Below, one piece after another: positions 26,829 to 36,541 of a DNA stretch of 64,000 nt (position 1 is the first letter of the stretch; every line of letters begins with the position of its first letter). A model generated the notes under the pieces. It was not told where the DNA came from. It did no database searches and was given only the letters and a program-made list of their open reading frames with translations. The translations under genes were made by a program, and so were the position numbers. The DNA lies in the NCBI RefSeq assembly GCF_006376685.1, contig NZ_VEWL01000009.1:1-64000 (forward strand), written 5' to 3'. This DNA comes from Ochrobactrum teleogrylli. Lineage in GTDB: Bacteria; Pseudomonadota; Alphaproteobacteria; Rhizobiales; Rhizobiaceae.

Positions 26829-27340
26829 AGCATTTTGCCGTTTTTGATCAGGACACGGATGATGTGGCGATACGGGTCTTCCAGACCGGCATCGGCATTG
26901 ATTTCCATGACCCATGCGCCATCGGTAAGCGCGATGCTGGCGCCGAGCACACCTGCTTCGTCGCCAGCGGTGAGCGCGGCCTTGGTATCGTTCACATCGC
27001 CCACCGGACGCTTGAACTCCACGGTACCGCCAGTCACTGCAACCGGCTGGCCGTTGCGGTCGAGCAGACGATAGGTCAGCACGCCATTTTCATAAGACGG
27101 TTTCGACTGCCATTGCAGAGCGGCCTGCTGCTTGCCGGTCTCGGCCTTTTCGTTGAACTCCTGGCTTGCGACGTAGGAATTGGCGACGACCAGCCCGCTC
27201 CAGCTGTTGATGGCGAAATAGGCCATCGTCACATTGACGGCGATGATCACCCCGAAGAACGCCACCATGATGCCCAGCATGTGCCAGCCGGTGAAAGTGC
27301 CCGACGAATTTGCGGATGCTGTCTTGGTTTCTGCCGACAT
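26825..27340 (-). CDS. ccoH: FixH/CcoH cbb3 oxidase assembly protein
   Basis: A 171-aa protein with one N-terminal membrane helix (residues about 22-45, MLGIMVAFFGVIIAVNVTMAYFA) and a periplasmic FixH domain (SWSGLVVANSYVASQEFN, a family hallmark). It helps assemble or stabilise cbb3 oxidase. It overlaps ccoG by one base (TAATG) and ccoI by four, so the three are translationally coupled. Confidence 0.94.
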   Translation of the reverse strand: MSAETKTASANSSGTFTGWHMLGIMVAFFGVIIAVNVTMAYFAINSWSGLVVANSYVASQEFNEKAETGKQQAALQWQSKPSYENGVLTYRLLDRNGQPVAVTGGTVEFKRPVGDVNDTKAALTAGDEAGVLGASIALTDGAWVMEINADAGLEDPYRHIIRVLIKNGKML

Positions 27341-28890
27341 TATCGTCCCTCCGGAGCCATGAAGGTTGCCTTGTAGCGGGCGTGTTCCGCGCCGTCCGCA
27401 TCGCGCACTTCGATTTCATAATCCTGGCGGTGATCGGTGATGGCGCTGTGCGGCAGGGTCACGAAGACGCGCAATGTCTTCAGCCGGTCGGGTTCGACGG
27501 GCACGGCATAATTGCCGTCTACGTCTGCCGTCTCGTCCTGTACGGTCAGGGTCGCGCCGGGCAGACCTTCGATGGAAAGCCGGAAGGTGCGCGGCGTCGG
27601 GATCATGTTCAGAAGCTTGACGGTATAGCCGTTGCGGATTGAACCGTCGGACAGAAGCACATATTGCGGGTTGCGATCATGCAGGACATTGATGCCGATG
27701 CGCTGGCGCATCGACAGCGAAATGACCAGCGTGAGGCCGATCAGCGCCCAGACGATGAAATAGAACAGGCTGCGCGGACGCAGCACCTTGCCCCACGACA
27801 GGTTCTGCACCTTGTCGGAAAAGCGGTTCGGCGCATCATAAACCCGCGCTGGGGTGATGGGCATCGTTCCGTTGTCGGTCGCAAGCGCCATATTGGCGTT
27901 GTAATCGGCCAGTGTCGCATAGGAGATAAGCCCGCGCGCCTTGCCGACCTTGTCCATAACGGAATTGCAGGCATCGATGCATAGCGCGCAGGTGATGCAT
28001 TCAAGCTGCTGGCCGTCGCGAATGTCGATACCCATCGGGCAGGCGGCGACACACGCATTGCAATCCACGCAGTCACCGACGGCTTCCCCGGTGGCGATTG
28101 CCTTCTTGGCATGGCGCGAACGCGGCTCGCCGCGCCAGTCATTATAGGTGACGGTCAGCGAATTCTCGTCCAGCATCGCGGCCTGAATGCGCGGCCATGG
28201 GCACATATAGGTGCAGACCTGCTCGCGCATCAGCCCGCCCAGCACATAGGTGGTGGCGGTGAGAATGGCGACGGTGAAATAGGCGACGGGCGCCGCCTGT
28301 CCGCTCACGAAGTCGAGGAGCAATTTCGGCGCATCGGCGAAATAGAAAATCCACGCGCCGCCGGTCAGCACCCCGATCAAAAGCCAGATCGAATGTTTCG
28401 CCACCCGCTTCCAGATCTTGTCGAAAGTCCATGGCCCCTTGTCGAGCTTCATGCGGGCGTTGCGGTCGCCTTCGATGGCGCGTTCCACCACGAGATAGAG
28501 ATCGACCCAGACGGTCTGCGGGCAGGTATAGCCGCACCATGCGCGGCCTGCGACGGATGTGACCAGAAACAGGCCGAGGCCCGCCATGATGAGCAGGCCC
28601 GCGACGTAATAGAATTCCTGCGGCCAGATTTCGATGAAGAAGAAATAGAAGCGGCGATTGGCGAGGTCGATCAGCACGGCCTGATCGGGCGCATAAGGCC
28701 CGCGATCCCAGCGCAACCACGGCGTGAGATAATAGATGCCCAGCGTGATGAGCATGACGAGCCATTTGAAGCGCCGGAACTCACCGCGAACACGCTTCGG
28801 AAAAATCTTGACCCGCGCCGCATAGAGCGATTGCCGGGTCTTGGGGGAATTCACTGCCTGAACGTCGATGCGTTCGACCTGCTCTGACAT
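27340..28890 (-). CDS. ccoG: CcoG/FixG ferredoxin-type cbb3 assembly protein
   Basis: A 516-aa membrane ferredoxin that reduces copper for cbb3 oxidase maturation. It has several membrane segments and two 4Fe-4S motifs: CVDCNACVAACP and CITCALCIDACN near the middle. A C-terminal Ig-like domain follows (FRLSIEGLPGATLTV). ATG 28890 has GGAG upstream; the further open frame is not supported. The gap to ccoP contains a long inverted repeat. Confidence 0.95.
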   Translation of the reverse strand: MSEQVERIDVQAVNSPKTRQSLYAARVKIFPKRVRGEFRRFKWLVMLITLGIYYLTPWLRWDRGPYAPDQAVLIDLANRRFYFFFIEIWPQEFYYVAGLLIMAGLGLFLVTSVAGRAWCGYTCPQTVWVDLYLVVERAIEGDRNARMKLDKGPWTFDKIWKRVAKHSIWLLIGVLTGGAWIFYFADAPKLLLDFVSGQAAPVAYFTVAILTATTYVLGGLMREQVCTYMCPWPRIQAAMLDENSLTVTYNDWRGEPRSRHAKKAIATGEAVGDCVDCNACVAACPMGIDIRDGQQLECITCALCIDACNSVMDKVGKARGLISYATLADYNANMALATDNGTMPITPARVYDAPNRFSDKVQNLSWGKVLRPRSLFYFIVWALIGLTLVISLSMRQRIGINVLHDRNPQYVLLSDGSIRNGYTVKLLNMIPTPRTFRLSIEGLPGATLTVQDETADVDGNYAVPVEPDRLKTLRVFVTLPHSAITDHRQDYEIEVRDADGAEHARYKATFMAPEGR

Positions 28891-28915
28891 TTTATGCTCC
28901 TTGAGAGGAGAAGGG

Positions 28916-29007
28916 AGTAGGGGAATAGGGGAGTAAGGGAGTATGAAAAAAAGGGGAGCGACGTTGCGGGCCTTCACAACCAAAACATACTCCCCTATTC
29001 CCCTACT
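28916..29007. repeat. Inverted repeat between ccoP and ccoG
   Basis: A purine-rich arm (28916-28935, with related repeats to 28944) is perfectly complementary over 20 bases to a pyrimidine-rich arm at 28988-29007; the loop is about 52 bases. The arms are built from variants of ggggaata/ggggagta. It could form a hairpin in the ccoP-ccoG mRNA and set the oxidase-subunit to assembly-factor ratio, or be a dispersed repeat. Confidence 0.85.
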
Positions 29008-29024
29008 GCCTTACTCCCCTCTCT

Positions 29025-29888
29025 TCATTCTCCCCCGCCCAGCGAGTGCACGAATATCGCCAGCTGCTTGACGGTCGTGTCGCCGAGGCGCGGTTCCCAT
29101 GCGGGCATGACGCCGTGTTTGGGGTGCGAGACCTGACGGATGATCGCGTCTTCGCCGGAACCGTAGAACCAGATCGCATCGGTCAGGTTCGGCGCGCCGA
29201 ATTCGCGGCTGCCCTTGGCGTCGGCACCGTGACAGACGGCGCAGTTTTCGGCGAAGACTTTCTGGCCTGCCGGGACCATCGACGGGTCATGCGGCGTGCC
29301 GGTCAGGCTCACCACATAGGCCGCCACATCGCGAACTTGCTGCGGTTCCAGAATGTCGGCATAGGCAGGCATTTCGGAAGTCCGCGTATCCGCGTCGTCC
29401 TTCGAGCGGACACCATGACGGATGGTCGTCAGAATTTCGTCGATGGAACCGCCCCACAGCCAGTCATCGTCGTTGAGGTTCGGATAGCCGGGCGCGCCCT
29501 GCGCGCCGGAGCCGTGGCACTGCACGCAATTGACGCGGAAGGCAGCCGCGCCGCCTGCAACGGCGAACTGGCGCAGATTTTCATCGGCCAGAATCTCGTG
29601 CACATCCTTGGTCTTGATCTGGTCGAGAATGCCCTGTTTTTCTGCCACCACCTGGCGCATGTCTTCCTGCAACGCGCCGCGGCTCGACCATTGGGTCAGC
29701 CCCGCAGTCGAGCTGGAAATCAGTGGCCATGCCGGATAGGCGATGGTGTAGCCGATGGCGAACAGGATGGTGGCGTAGAAGGTCCACAGCCACCAGCGCG
29801 GCATCGGATTGTCGAGTTCGCGGATGCCGTCCCATTCATGGCCGGTGGTGGAAACACCGCTGACGTCGTCAATATGCTTATCAGTCAT
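29025..29888 (-). CDS. ccoP: cbb3-type cytochrome c oxidase subunit III
   Basis: A 287-aa membrane-anchored diheme cytochrome c that feeds electrons to CcoN. One membrane helix lies at residues about 33-55 (WWLWTFYATILFAIGYTIAY) and heme motifs CVQCH at 121-125 and CAVCH at 216-220. The typical N-terminus HEWDGIRELDNPMPRWW is present. ATG 29888 overlaps the ccoQ stop by 8 bases and has AAGGA 9 bases upstream; ATG 29897 abuts that site and is less likely. Confidence 0.95.
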   Translation of the reverse strand: MTDKHIDDVSGVSTTGHEWDGIRELDNPMPRWWLWTFYATILFAIGYTIAYPAWPLISSSTAGLTQWSSRGALQEDMRQVVAEKQGILDQIKTKDVHEILADENLRQFAVAGGAAAFRVNCVQCHGSGAQGAPGYPNLNDDDWLWGGSIDEILTTIRHGVRSKDDADTRTSEMPAYADILEPQQVRDVAAYVVSLTGTPHDPSMVPAGQKVFAENCAVCHGADAKGSREFGAPNLTDAIWFYGSGEDAIIRQVSHPKHGVMPAWEPRLGDTTVKQLAIFVHSLGGGE

Positions 29889-30039
29889 TTGCGTCATCCT
29901 TGAACGGAATGGCTTTCACCTCGTCGGCGATCTTCTTGCTGCCGGGACGGAAGACATAGAAGACGGTGATAACGAAGAAGACCGTCATGCCGAGCAGGCC
30001 CCAGCTGTCGGCGAAGTGGCGCATGGCGTTGTAATCCAT
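29881..30039 (-). CDS. ccoQ: cbb3 oxidase subunit CcoQ/FixQ
   Basis: A 52-aa protein with one membrane helix (LLGMTVFFVITVFYVF, residues about 15-30) and the CcoQ-type start MDYNAMRHFADSWG. It stabilises the cbb3 complex. It lies 9 bases after ccoO, preceded by GGAG, and overlaps ccoP by 8 bases. Confidence 0.92.
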   Translation of the reverse strand: MDYNAMRHFADSWGLLGMTVFFVITVFYVFRPGSKKIADEVKAIPFKDDAND

Positions 30040-30048
30040 GGGAAGCTC

Positions 30049-30780
30049 CTATCGCGCTTTGGGGGATTGATCGTAGGTCGAGAAATCGACCAGCGTGCCG
30101 AGCATCTGGAGATAGGCGACGAGTGCATCCATCTCGGTCAAAGCAGCCGGGTTGCCGTCGAAATCGCCAAGTTTTGCTTTCGGATAGCGGGCTTCGACGC
30201 CGGATGTATCCGCTTCGGGATCGGCCTGTGCCTTCAGGTCGGCCAGCGCATTGTCGATCATGTCCTGCGTATAGGGTACGCCCACCGCGACATTGGCCTT
30301 GAGATCGGCGGCAATGGTGTCGGCGCTGAGCGGCGTATCCTTCAGGAAGCCATAGCCCGGCATGACCGATTCCGGCACCACGTCGCGCGGGCGGATCAGG
30401 TGCTGGACGTGCCATTCGTTGGAATAGCGGCCACCGACGCGGGCGAGGTCTGGCCCCGTGCGCTTGGAACCCCACTGGAACGAGTGGTCATACATGGATT
30501 CCGCCGCAAGGCTGTAATGCCCGTAGCGTTCCACCTCGTCGCGGAAGGGGCGGATCATCTGGCTGTGGCACAGATAGCACCCCTCTCGCACATAGATATT
30601 GCGCCCCGCAAGCTCGAGCGGTGAATAGGGTCGCATCCCTTCCACCTTCTCGATGGTGTTTTCGAGATAGAACAGCGGCGCGATTTCCACGATGCCGCCA
30701 ATCAGCACCACGGTCAGCGATCCAACCAGCAGCAGCGTTGCGTTCTTTTCGATTACGGCATGTTTTTTCAGAAAGGACAT
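30049..30780 (-). CDS. ccoO: cbb3-type cytochrome c oxidase subunit II
   Basis: A 243-aa monoheme cytochrome c with one N-terminal membrane anchor (residues about 14-38) and the heme motif CYLCH at 68-72 followed by SQMIRPF, diagnostic of CcoO. It also shows [33 protein letters not shown], split over about residues 84-117. It transfers electrons from CcoP to CcoN. It follows ccoN by 13 bases. Confidence 0.96.
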   Translation of the reverse strand: MSFLKKHAVIEKNATLLLVGSLTVVLIGGIVEIAPLFYLENTIEKVEGMRPYSPLELAGRNIYVREGCYLCHSQMIRPFRDEVERYGHYSLAAESMYDHSFQWGSKRTGPDLARVGGRYSNEWHVQHLIRPRDVVPESVMPGYGFLKDTPLSADTIAADLKANVAVGVPYTQDMIDNALADLKAQADPEADTSGVEARYPKAKLGDFDGNPAALTEMDALVAYLQMLGTLVDFSTYDQSPKAR

Positions 30781-30793
30781 GTGTGTTCGATCC

Positions 30794-32422
30794 TTATTCC
30801 GCAGGCTGCATCGCTGATGTCGGCTTGGCCGGTGTTACGCCGGCAATCGGCGCTTCATCGCGCAGATTTCCGCGAATGGTCTGATAGACGTTCCAGGCCA
30901 TGACGAGACCGCCCGTGAGGTAGAGCAGGCCGCCAGTCATGCGGATGACGTAGTAAGGGAACATCGCGGCGACCGTTTCTGCGAAGGAATAGACGAGGAA
31001 ACCCTGGTCGTCGTATTCGCGCCACATCAGGCCCTGCTGGATACCCGCAACCCACATGGCGGCGGCGTAGAGCACGATGCCGAGAATAGCGAGCCAGAAG
31101 TGCCAGTTGACCATGCGCACCGAATAGAGGCGTTCGCGGTTCCACAACTTCGGAGCCAGATAATAGATTGCGCCGAAGGTGATCATGCCGTTCCAGCCAA
31201 GCGCGCCGGAATGGACGTGCCCGATGGTCCAGTCGGTATAGTGCGACAGCGAATTGACCGCCTTGATCGACATCAGCGGACCTTCGAAGGTCGCCATGCC
31301 GTAGAAGGCGATGGCCGCCACCATCATGCGGATGATCGGATCGGTGCGGATCTTGTCCCATGCGCCCGAAAGCGTCATCAGGCCGTTGATCATGCCGCCC
31401 CAGGACGGCATCCACAGCATGATCGAGAACACCATGCCCAGTGTCTGCGCCCAGTCGGGCAGGGCGGTATAGTGCAGGTGGTGCGGACCAGCCCAGATAT
31501 AGAGGAAGATCAGCGACCAGAAGTGGATGATTGACAGGCGGTAGGAATAGACTGGACGGTTCGCCTGCTTCGGCACGAAATAATACATCATGCCGAGGAA
31601 CGAGGTGGTGAGGAAGAAGCCGACGGCATTGTGGCCGTACCACCATTGCGTCAGCGCATCCTGAACGCCCGAGAAGGCGGAATAGCTCTTGGTGCCAAGG
31701 AAGGAGACCGGCACGGCAAGGTTATTCACGATATGCAGCATGGCGATGGTGATAATGAAGCCAAGGAAGAACCAGTTGGCCACATAGATATGCGGCTCCT
31801 TGCGCTTCAGGACCGTGCCGAGGAACACGACCAGATAGGCGACCCAGACGATGGTGAGCCAGAGGTCCACATACCATTCCGGCTCGGCATATTCGCGGCT
31901 CTGGGTGATGCCGAGCAGATAGCCGGTGGCGGCCATGACGATGAAAAGCTGGTAGCCCCAGAACACGAACCAGGCCAGATCGCCGCCGAACAGACGGGCG
32001 CGGCAGGTGCGCTGCACCACATAGAAGGATGTGGTGATGAGCGCGGTGCCGCAGAAGGCGAAGATGACGGCGGAAGTGTGCAGTGGGCGCACCCGACCGA
32101 AGTTCAGCCATGGTTCCAGATTGAGATCCGGGAAAGCCAACTGGGCTGCGATAACGACGCCGACGAGGAAGCCGACAACGCCCCAGAACACCGTGGCGAT
32201 CACGCCGTAGCGGATCGGGCCATCCATATAGACGGACTGGTCCGTCTTTTTCGGCGTCAGACCGTAATCGGCATTGCGCATCAGAAGAATGGTGAAAATG
32301 GCGAGCACGACAAACAGAATCCACATATGGGTTCTGAACAGCTCGTCATGGGAAAATCCGGCCAGAAGCACGGCAAAAAGCGCTCCCAGACCGGATAGGA
32401 CTGTTCCAGCGGCGTAGTTCAT
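30794..32422 (-). CDS. ccoN: cbb3-type cytochrome c oxidase subunit I
   Basis: A 542-aa catalytic subunit of the high-affinity cbb3 terminal oxidase, a proton-pumping heme-copper oxidase used at low oxygen. It has about twelve membrane helices, heme-ligand segments [14 protein letters not shown] and [19 protein letters not shown], and the CuB region [16 protein letters not shown] 32422 has GAGGGG upstream; the frame is open to 32512 but that would overlap the FixK box. It is the first gene of ccoNOQPGHIS. Confidence 0.97.
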   Translation of the reverse strand: MNYAAGTVLSGLGALFAVLLAGFSHDELFRTHMWILFVVLAIFTILLMRNADYGLTPKKTDQSVYMDGPIRYGVIATVFWGVVGFLVGVVIAAQLAFPDLNLEPWLNFGRVRPLHTSAVIFAFCGTALITTSFYVVQRTCRARLFGGDLAWFVFWGYQLFIVMAATGYLLGITQSREYAEPEWYVDLWLTIVWVAYLVVFLGTVLKRKEPHIYVANWFFLGFIITIAMLHIVNNLAVPVSFLGTKSYSAFSGVQDALTQWWYGHNAVGFFLTTSFLGMMYYFVPKQANRPVYSYRLSIIHFWSLIFLYIWAGPHHLHYTALPDWAQTLGMVFSIMLWMPSWGGMINGLMTLSGAWDKIRTDPIIRMMVAAIAFYGMATFEGPLMSIKAVNSLSHYTDWTIGHVHSGALGWNGMITFGAIYYLAPKLWNRERLYSVRMVNWHFWLAILGIVLYAAAMWVAGIQQGLMWREYDDQGFLVYSFAETVAAMFPYYVIRMTGGLLYLTGGLVMAWNVYQTIRGNLRDEAPIAGVTPAKPTSAMQPAE

Positions 32423-32511
32423 GAAATCCCCTCGCAGCGCGTAACGAAGACCGCCCGTCAGGGGCAGTTGTAGCGACAGGATGTCTATCTGCGCTCGGTG
32501 GCGTGCTGTCA

Positions 32512-32525
32512 TTGATCCTAATCAA
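32512..32525 (-). promoter_or_regulatory. FixK/FNR box (anaerobox) of the cco operon
   Basis: TTGATCCTAATCAA matches the consensus TTGAT-N4-ATCAA perfectly. It lies about 90 bases upstream of the ccoN start, right for a class II activator site near -40. It predicts induction under low oxygen by FixK/FnrN-type regulators. Confidence 0.88.
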
Positions 32526-32560
32526 CGACGATTTTCTAGGGAGGGAAGTGGTCCCGGAGC

Positions 32561-33913
32561 TTATGTCACCGGGACGATCATAGAGGCGCGAAGACCACCA
32601 TCGGAACGGTTGACCAGAGCAAAACTGCCGCCCATGCGCGTCACCGCCATGTGCACGATGGCAAGCCCAAGGCCGCTGCCATTATCCTGCCGGTGCTTGC
32701 CACGGAAGAAGCGTTCCGTCACATGCGGCATTTCATTGTCGGGAATGCCGGGGCCGCTGTCTTCGACGGTGAGGGTGAGGCGGTCGTCCGCGACGGTAAA
32801 GCCGCAGCGCACGAAGCCATCCACCGGGGAATGCAGCACGGCGTTTTCGATCAGGTTGCGCGCGGCAAGCGTGAAGAGATGTGGGAACGGCATCTGCACA
32901 AGCGGCATCCCCTCCAGCAATTCGATGGCGACGCCGCGCTGCGCGCCGAGCATGCGCATATCGGTGGCGATGGTGTGCAGAAGCTTGCAGGCCGGTTCCG
33001 GCACTGGTGTCTCGGCTTCGTCGCTGGTTTCAAGCGCCGCGAGATCGAGCAGCTGACCGACCAGCCTGCTGGTTCGGTCCACGCCCGCCGCAATCTGGCG
33101 CACCGCATTGGCGCGCACGGCTTTGTCCTTCGCGCTTTCGGCGATTTGCGCCTGCGTCTTCAGTCCGGCGAGCGGCGTCTTCAGCTCATGGGCGGCGAAG
33201 ATCGCGAAGTTGCGCTCGCGCTCGCGCGCTTCCTCGACGCGGTGGAACAGCCCGTTCAACGCCGTCACGACAGGGGCTATTTCTTTGGGCAGATTGTCTT
33301 CCGGCAGCGGGCGTAAATCCTGTGCCTGTCGCTTCGACAGAACGGAGGCAAGGCTGCTCAACGGGTTGAGCCCGCGCCGCACGCAAAGCCAGATCATGCC
33401 TGCCAGCAGCGGTAGTACCAGAAGGGCAGGCACGGCCAGCCCCGTCACCACCGTGCGCACCAGCCTTTCACGGACATAGAGACTGTCGCCAACCATGACG
33501 CGCAGACCGAGCTGCGTGTTTTCAACCGCAAAGACCCGCCAGCGCTCGCCGTCGACAACGGTGTTGGAAAAGCCGTTCGCCACATTGGTCAGCCGTGTGA
33601 TGGGCGCGCTTTCCGAGCGCCCGACCAGCTTGCCGTCCAGCGCCCAGATCTGGCAGAAAAGCTGCCGGTCATAGTCGGAAAATTCCGGCATGGGTTTTAG
33701 CGAAAGCTGGCCGCCATCGCCGTTCGGGCCGACTTCGACACGGTGATCGCTCAATAGTGAATTGACCATGCGCGCGGCTTCCATCAGACGCGCATCCAGA
33801 ACCTTTTCCAGTTGCGCCTGCGTGGTGATGTGAATCCACACCACCGCAACCAGCCAGACGATACAGGTCACGCCGATCAGAATGCCGGTCAGACGGCCAC
33901 GGATCGAATTCAT
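32561..33913 (-). CDS. Two-component sensor histidine kinase (QseC-like)
   Basis: A 450-aa membrane sensor kinase. Two helices (about 10-30 and 155-177) enclose a periplasmic sensor domain of about 125 residues. A HAMP-like linker follows, then the phosphorylated His242 in FAAHELKTPLAG, and the ATP-binding domain (LIENAVLHSPVDG; VEDSGPGIPDNE; GSGLGLAIV). It overlaps its response regulator by four bases (ATGA). The sensor domain resembles QseC/PmrB-type kinases in layout only; the signal is unknown. Confidence 0.92.
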   Translation of the reverse strand: MNSIRGRLTGILIGVTCIVWLVAVVWIHITTQAQLEKVLDARLMEAARMVNSLLSDHRVEVGPNGDGGQLSLKPMPEFSDYDRQLFCQIWALDGKLVGRSESAPITRLTNVANGFSNTVVDGERWRVFAVENTQLGLRVMVGDSLYVRERLVRTVVTGLAVPALLVLPLLAGMIWLCVRRGLNPLSSLASVLSKRQAQDLRPLPEDNLPKEIAPVVTALNGLFHRVEEARERERNFAIFAAHELKTPLAGLKTQAQIAESAKDKAVRANAVRQIAAGVDRTSRLVGQLLDLAALETSDEAETPVPEPACKLLHTIATDMRMLGAQRGVAIELLEGMPLVQMPFPHLFTLAARNLIENAVLHSPVDGFVRCGFTVADDRLTLTVEDSGPGIPDNEMPHVTERFFRGKHRQDNGSGLGLAIVHMAVTRMGGSFALVNRSDGGLRASMIVPVT

Positions 33914-34575
33914 GCGCAGGCTCCCGCCAGACGATAGCCGACCCCGCGCACCGTCTCGATGAAATCGGAGCCGAGCTTGGACCGCAGGTGGTGGACATGG
34001 ACCTCCACCGCATTGCTCTCTACTTCCTCCTGCCAGCCATAAAGCGCTTCTTCCAGCGACGATTTCGAAAGCGTCGCATTGGGGCGCTCCATCAGGGCGC
34101 GCAGGATCGAGAATTCGCGCCGCGTCAGCCGCAGCGGTTCGCCGTTAAAACGCGCCGACATTTCCGCCGGATCAAGCTCGACGCCGCGCCATTCCAGCAC
34201 GGCATTGGCGCGACCGGCACCGCGCCGCGCAACAGCGCGCACCCGGGCGGCCAGTTCATGCAGATCGAACGGCTTGCCGACATAATCGTCGGCACCGGCG
34301 TCCAGCCCGGCAATGCGTTCCGGCACCTGATCGCGGGCGGTCAGAAGCAGCACCGGCGTATCGTCGCGTCCGCGCCGCATGGTTTTGAGAATGTCGAGGC
34401 CGGACCCGTCCGGCAGCATGAGATCGAGCACGACAGCATTGTAATTCTGCGCGGCGAGGGCTGCTTCCGCATCGCCACAGGTCGAGACCGCATCCACGGT
34501 GAAACCGGCAATGCCAAGACCGACGGACAGGCCGTCGAGCAGGATTGCATCATCTTCAACCACCAGAATGCGCAT
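33910..34575 (-). CDS. OmpR-family response regulator
   Basis: A 221-aa response regulator with receiver domain (acidic pocket EDD at 7-9, phosphoacceptor Asp51, Lys near 101) and a C-terminal winged-helix DNA-binding domain (LRLTRREFSILRALM; VEVHVHHLRSKLG; VRGVGYRL). AGGAAG precedes ATG 34575. It is divergent from dsbD, separated by about 140 bases, so the dsbD cluster is its most obvious candidate target. Confidence 0.93.
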   Translation of the reverse strand: MRILVVEDDAILLDGLSVGLGIAGFTVDAVSTCGDAEAALAAQNYNAVVLDLMLPDGSGLDILKTMRRGRDDTPVLLLTARDQVPERIAGLDAGADDYVGKPFDLHELAARVRAVARRGAGRANAVLEWRGVELDPAEMSARFNGEPLRLTRREFSILRALMERPNATLSKSSLEEALYGWQEEVESNAVEVHVHHLRSKLGSDFIETVRGVGYRLAGACA

Positions 34576-34717
34576 TGGTCTTCCTGTTTTCGCCTTGTTT
34601 GTCGTTTTAAACCGCCCCGGCTTGTCGGCAACCCAGCTTAAGGCTGCCTTAAGGTGGCGGCGTCATTCGCCTTTTACAGCATAATCAATTTTCTACGAAT
34701 CAGTTCGGAAAACCGGA

Positions 34718-36520
34718 ATGCGTCTTTCTGCGAGCCTTGCGTGTTTGGCTCTCCTGATCTTCACGGCGTGCTCGTCCGCCTTTGCCGCAGGCCCCTTGCC
34801 GGTGAACGAAGCCTTTCGTCTCGGCGTGACGAAAGATGCCGACGGACGCCTCGTGCTTGGCTGGACCATTGCCGAAGGCTATTATCTCTATCGCGATCAT
34901 ATTGCCGCGAAGGACGACAAGGGCAATGCGCTCGATGTCGAGACACAGCCCGGCATTGCCAAGGACGATCCGAATTTCGGCAGGCTTGAAGTCTATTATC
35001 GCTATGCCAGCGCCAGCGTGAACGCGCAAACCGCGCCGATGGAAATCACCTATCAGGGCTGTCAGGAAGACGGCATCTGCTACCGGCCTGAAACGCGGAC
35101 GGTCGATCCGGTGACGCTGGCGGTTTCCAGCCAGATGGGAAATCTGGCGAAATCATTCGGGCAGAGTTCGGCCTTCACGCAAGCCGCGGTCCCGCCGACC
35201 CCTGGCGCACAAAGCAAGGCCTTTGCGCTCGCGCCGGAAAAGGGCATGGTCGAAAACCTGCTGGCTGAGGGCGGCACGGGCTTTGTTATCGCGGCATTTC
35301 TGGCTTTCGGGGTGCTGCTGGCCTTCACGCCTTGTGTCTTCCCGATCTATCCCATCGTTGCCGGAACACTGGCGCGCGAAGGTGAAAAGCTGACGGCAAA
35401 ACGCGGCTTCGCCCTTTCCTCCGTCTATGTGGTCAGTCTGGCTTTGGGCTTCGCGCTGGTGGGGGCGATCGCTGGCTGGTCGGGGCAGAACCTGCAAATG
35501 GTCCTGCAATCGAAATGGACAGCGCTTGCTCTGGCCGGGCTGTTCACGCTTTTGGCCCTGTCGATGTTCGGCCTGTTCCAGATCCAGCTTCCCAGCCAGT
35601 GGGTGAGCGCGGTTTCCGCGCAGACTGGCCAGCGCACAGGCTCCAAGCGCTCCGCCGCCATACTCGGCTTTTCGTCGGTGCTGATCGTCGGTCCTTGCGT
35701 GACCGCACCACTGGCGGGCGCGCTTCTCTATATTGCACAGACGGCCAATATCGCGCTGGGTGCGGGGGCCCTTTTTGCGCTCGGCATCGGCAAGGGCCTG
35801 CCGTTGATCGCTTTCGCGACCCTTGGCGCGGGCACCTTGCCGCGCGCAGGCGCATGGATGGAAACCGTGAAGCAGATTTTCGGCTTAGGTTTTCTGGCAA
35901 CCGCCATCTTCATGGCCGCGCCGCTTCTGCCGTCAGGCGTGGACATGGCGCTTTGGGCGATGCTACTGTTCGGCGTGGCAAGTTTTGCCTTTCTCAAAGT
36001 GCCGGGGCACAGCGTGGTGGCCCGCACGATTGGCGCGGCGGCCTTCGTCTACGCAACCATTCTGATGCTCGGTCTTGCCTCGGGCGGCAGAGATCCGTTG
36101 CAACCGCTGGCCGCATTCGCTAACCGTGGCGACAACCAGAATAGGACCGAGCTGCGATTCGCGCCGGTCGATACGGTTTCTTCCCTTCAGGAGAAGCTTG
36201 CGACAGTGGAAGGCTCGCGCCCGACACTGGTCTATTTCACGGCGGATTGGTGCGTGAGTTGCTCCACCGTGGAAAAACGTGTGTTGCCGGATGCCGATGT
36301 GAAGAAAAGCCTGAACGGCTATCAGCTCATCAAGGCTGATATTTCCGATCTCACCAGTGGCAATGCCGACCTGATGGCGAAGCTGAAAGTGGCTGGCCCG
36401 CCGACGATGATTTTCTTCGACAAGGCAAGCCGCGAGCGGGAGGGGACGAGACTGGTGGGCGATGTCACGTCTGCCACCATTGCCCGGTCGGTTGGTCTCA
36501 CAGCCGATGGCCGGATGTAA
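34718..36520 (+). CDS. dsbD: Thiol:disulfide interchange protein DsbD
   Basis: A 600-aa protein carrying electrons from cytoplasmic thioredoxin to periplasmic thiol proteins. In order: a signal peptide (1-24), an N-terminal DsbD-alpha domain (YYLYRDHI; YQGCQEDGICYRPE with two cysteines), about eight membrane helices with the redox pair in FTPCVFPI and IVGPCVTAPLAG, and a C-terminal thioredoxin domain with WCVSC. Length and order are those of full DsbD. It leads dsbD-ldt-dsbA. Confidence 0.94.
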   Translation: MRLSASLACLALLIFTACSSAFAAGPLPVNEAFRLGVTKDADGRLVLGWTIAEGYYLYRDHIAAKDDKGNALDVETQPGIAKDDPNFGRLEVYYRYASASVNAQTAPMEITYQGCQEDGICYRPETRTVDPVTLAVSSQMGNLAKSFGQSSAFTQAAVPPTPGAQSKAFALAPEKGMVENLLAEGGTGFVIAAFLAFGVLLAFTPCVFPIYPIVAGTLAREGEKLTAKRGFALSSVYVVSLALGFALVGAIAGWSGQNLQMVLQSKWTALALAGLFTLLALSMFGLFQIQLPSQWVSAVSAQTGQRTGSKRSAAILGFSSVLIVGPCVTAPLAGALLYIAQTANIALGAGALFALGIGKGLPLIAFATLGAGTLPRAGAWMETVKQIFGLGFLATAIFMAAPLLPSGVDMALWAMLLFGVASFAFLKVPGHSVVARTIGAAAFVYATILMLGLASGGRDPLQPLAAFANRGDNQNRTELRFAPVDTVSSLQEKLATVEGSRPTLVYFTADWCVSCSTVEKRVLPDADVKKSLNGYQLIKADISDLTSGNADLMAKLKVAGPPTMIFFDKASREREGTRLVGDVTSATIARSVGLTADGRM

Positions 36521-36541
36521 TTGCAGAAACAAGGATTGAAG

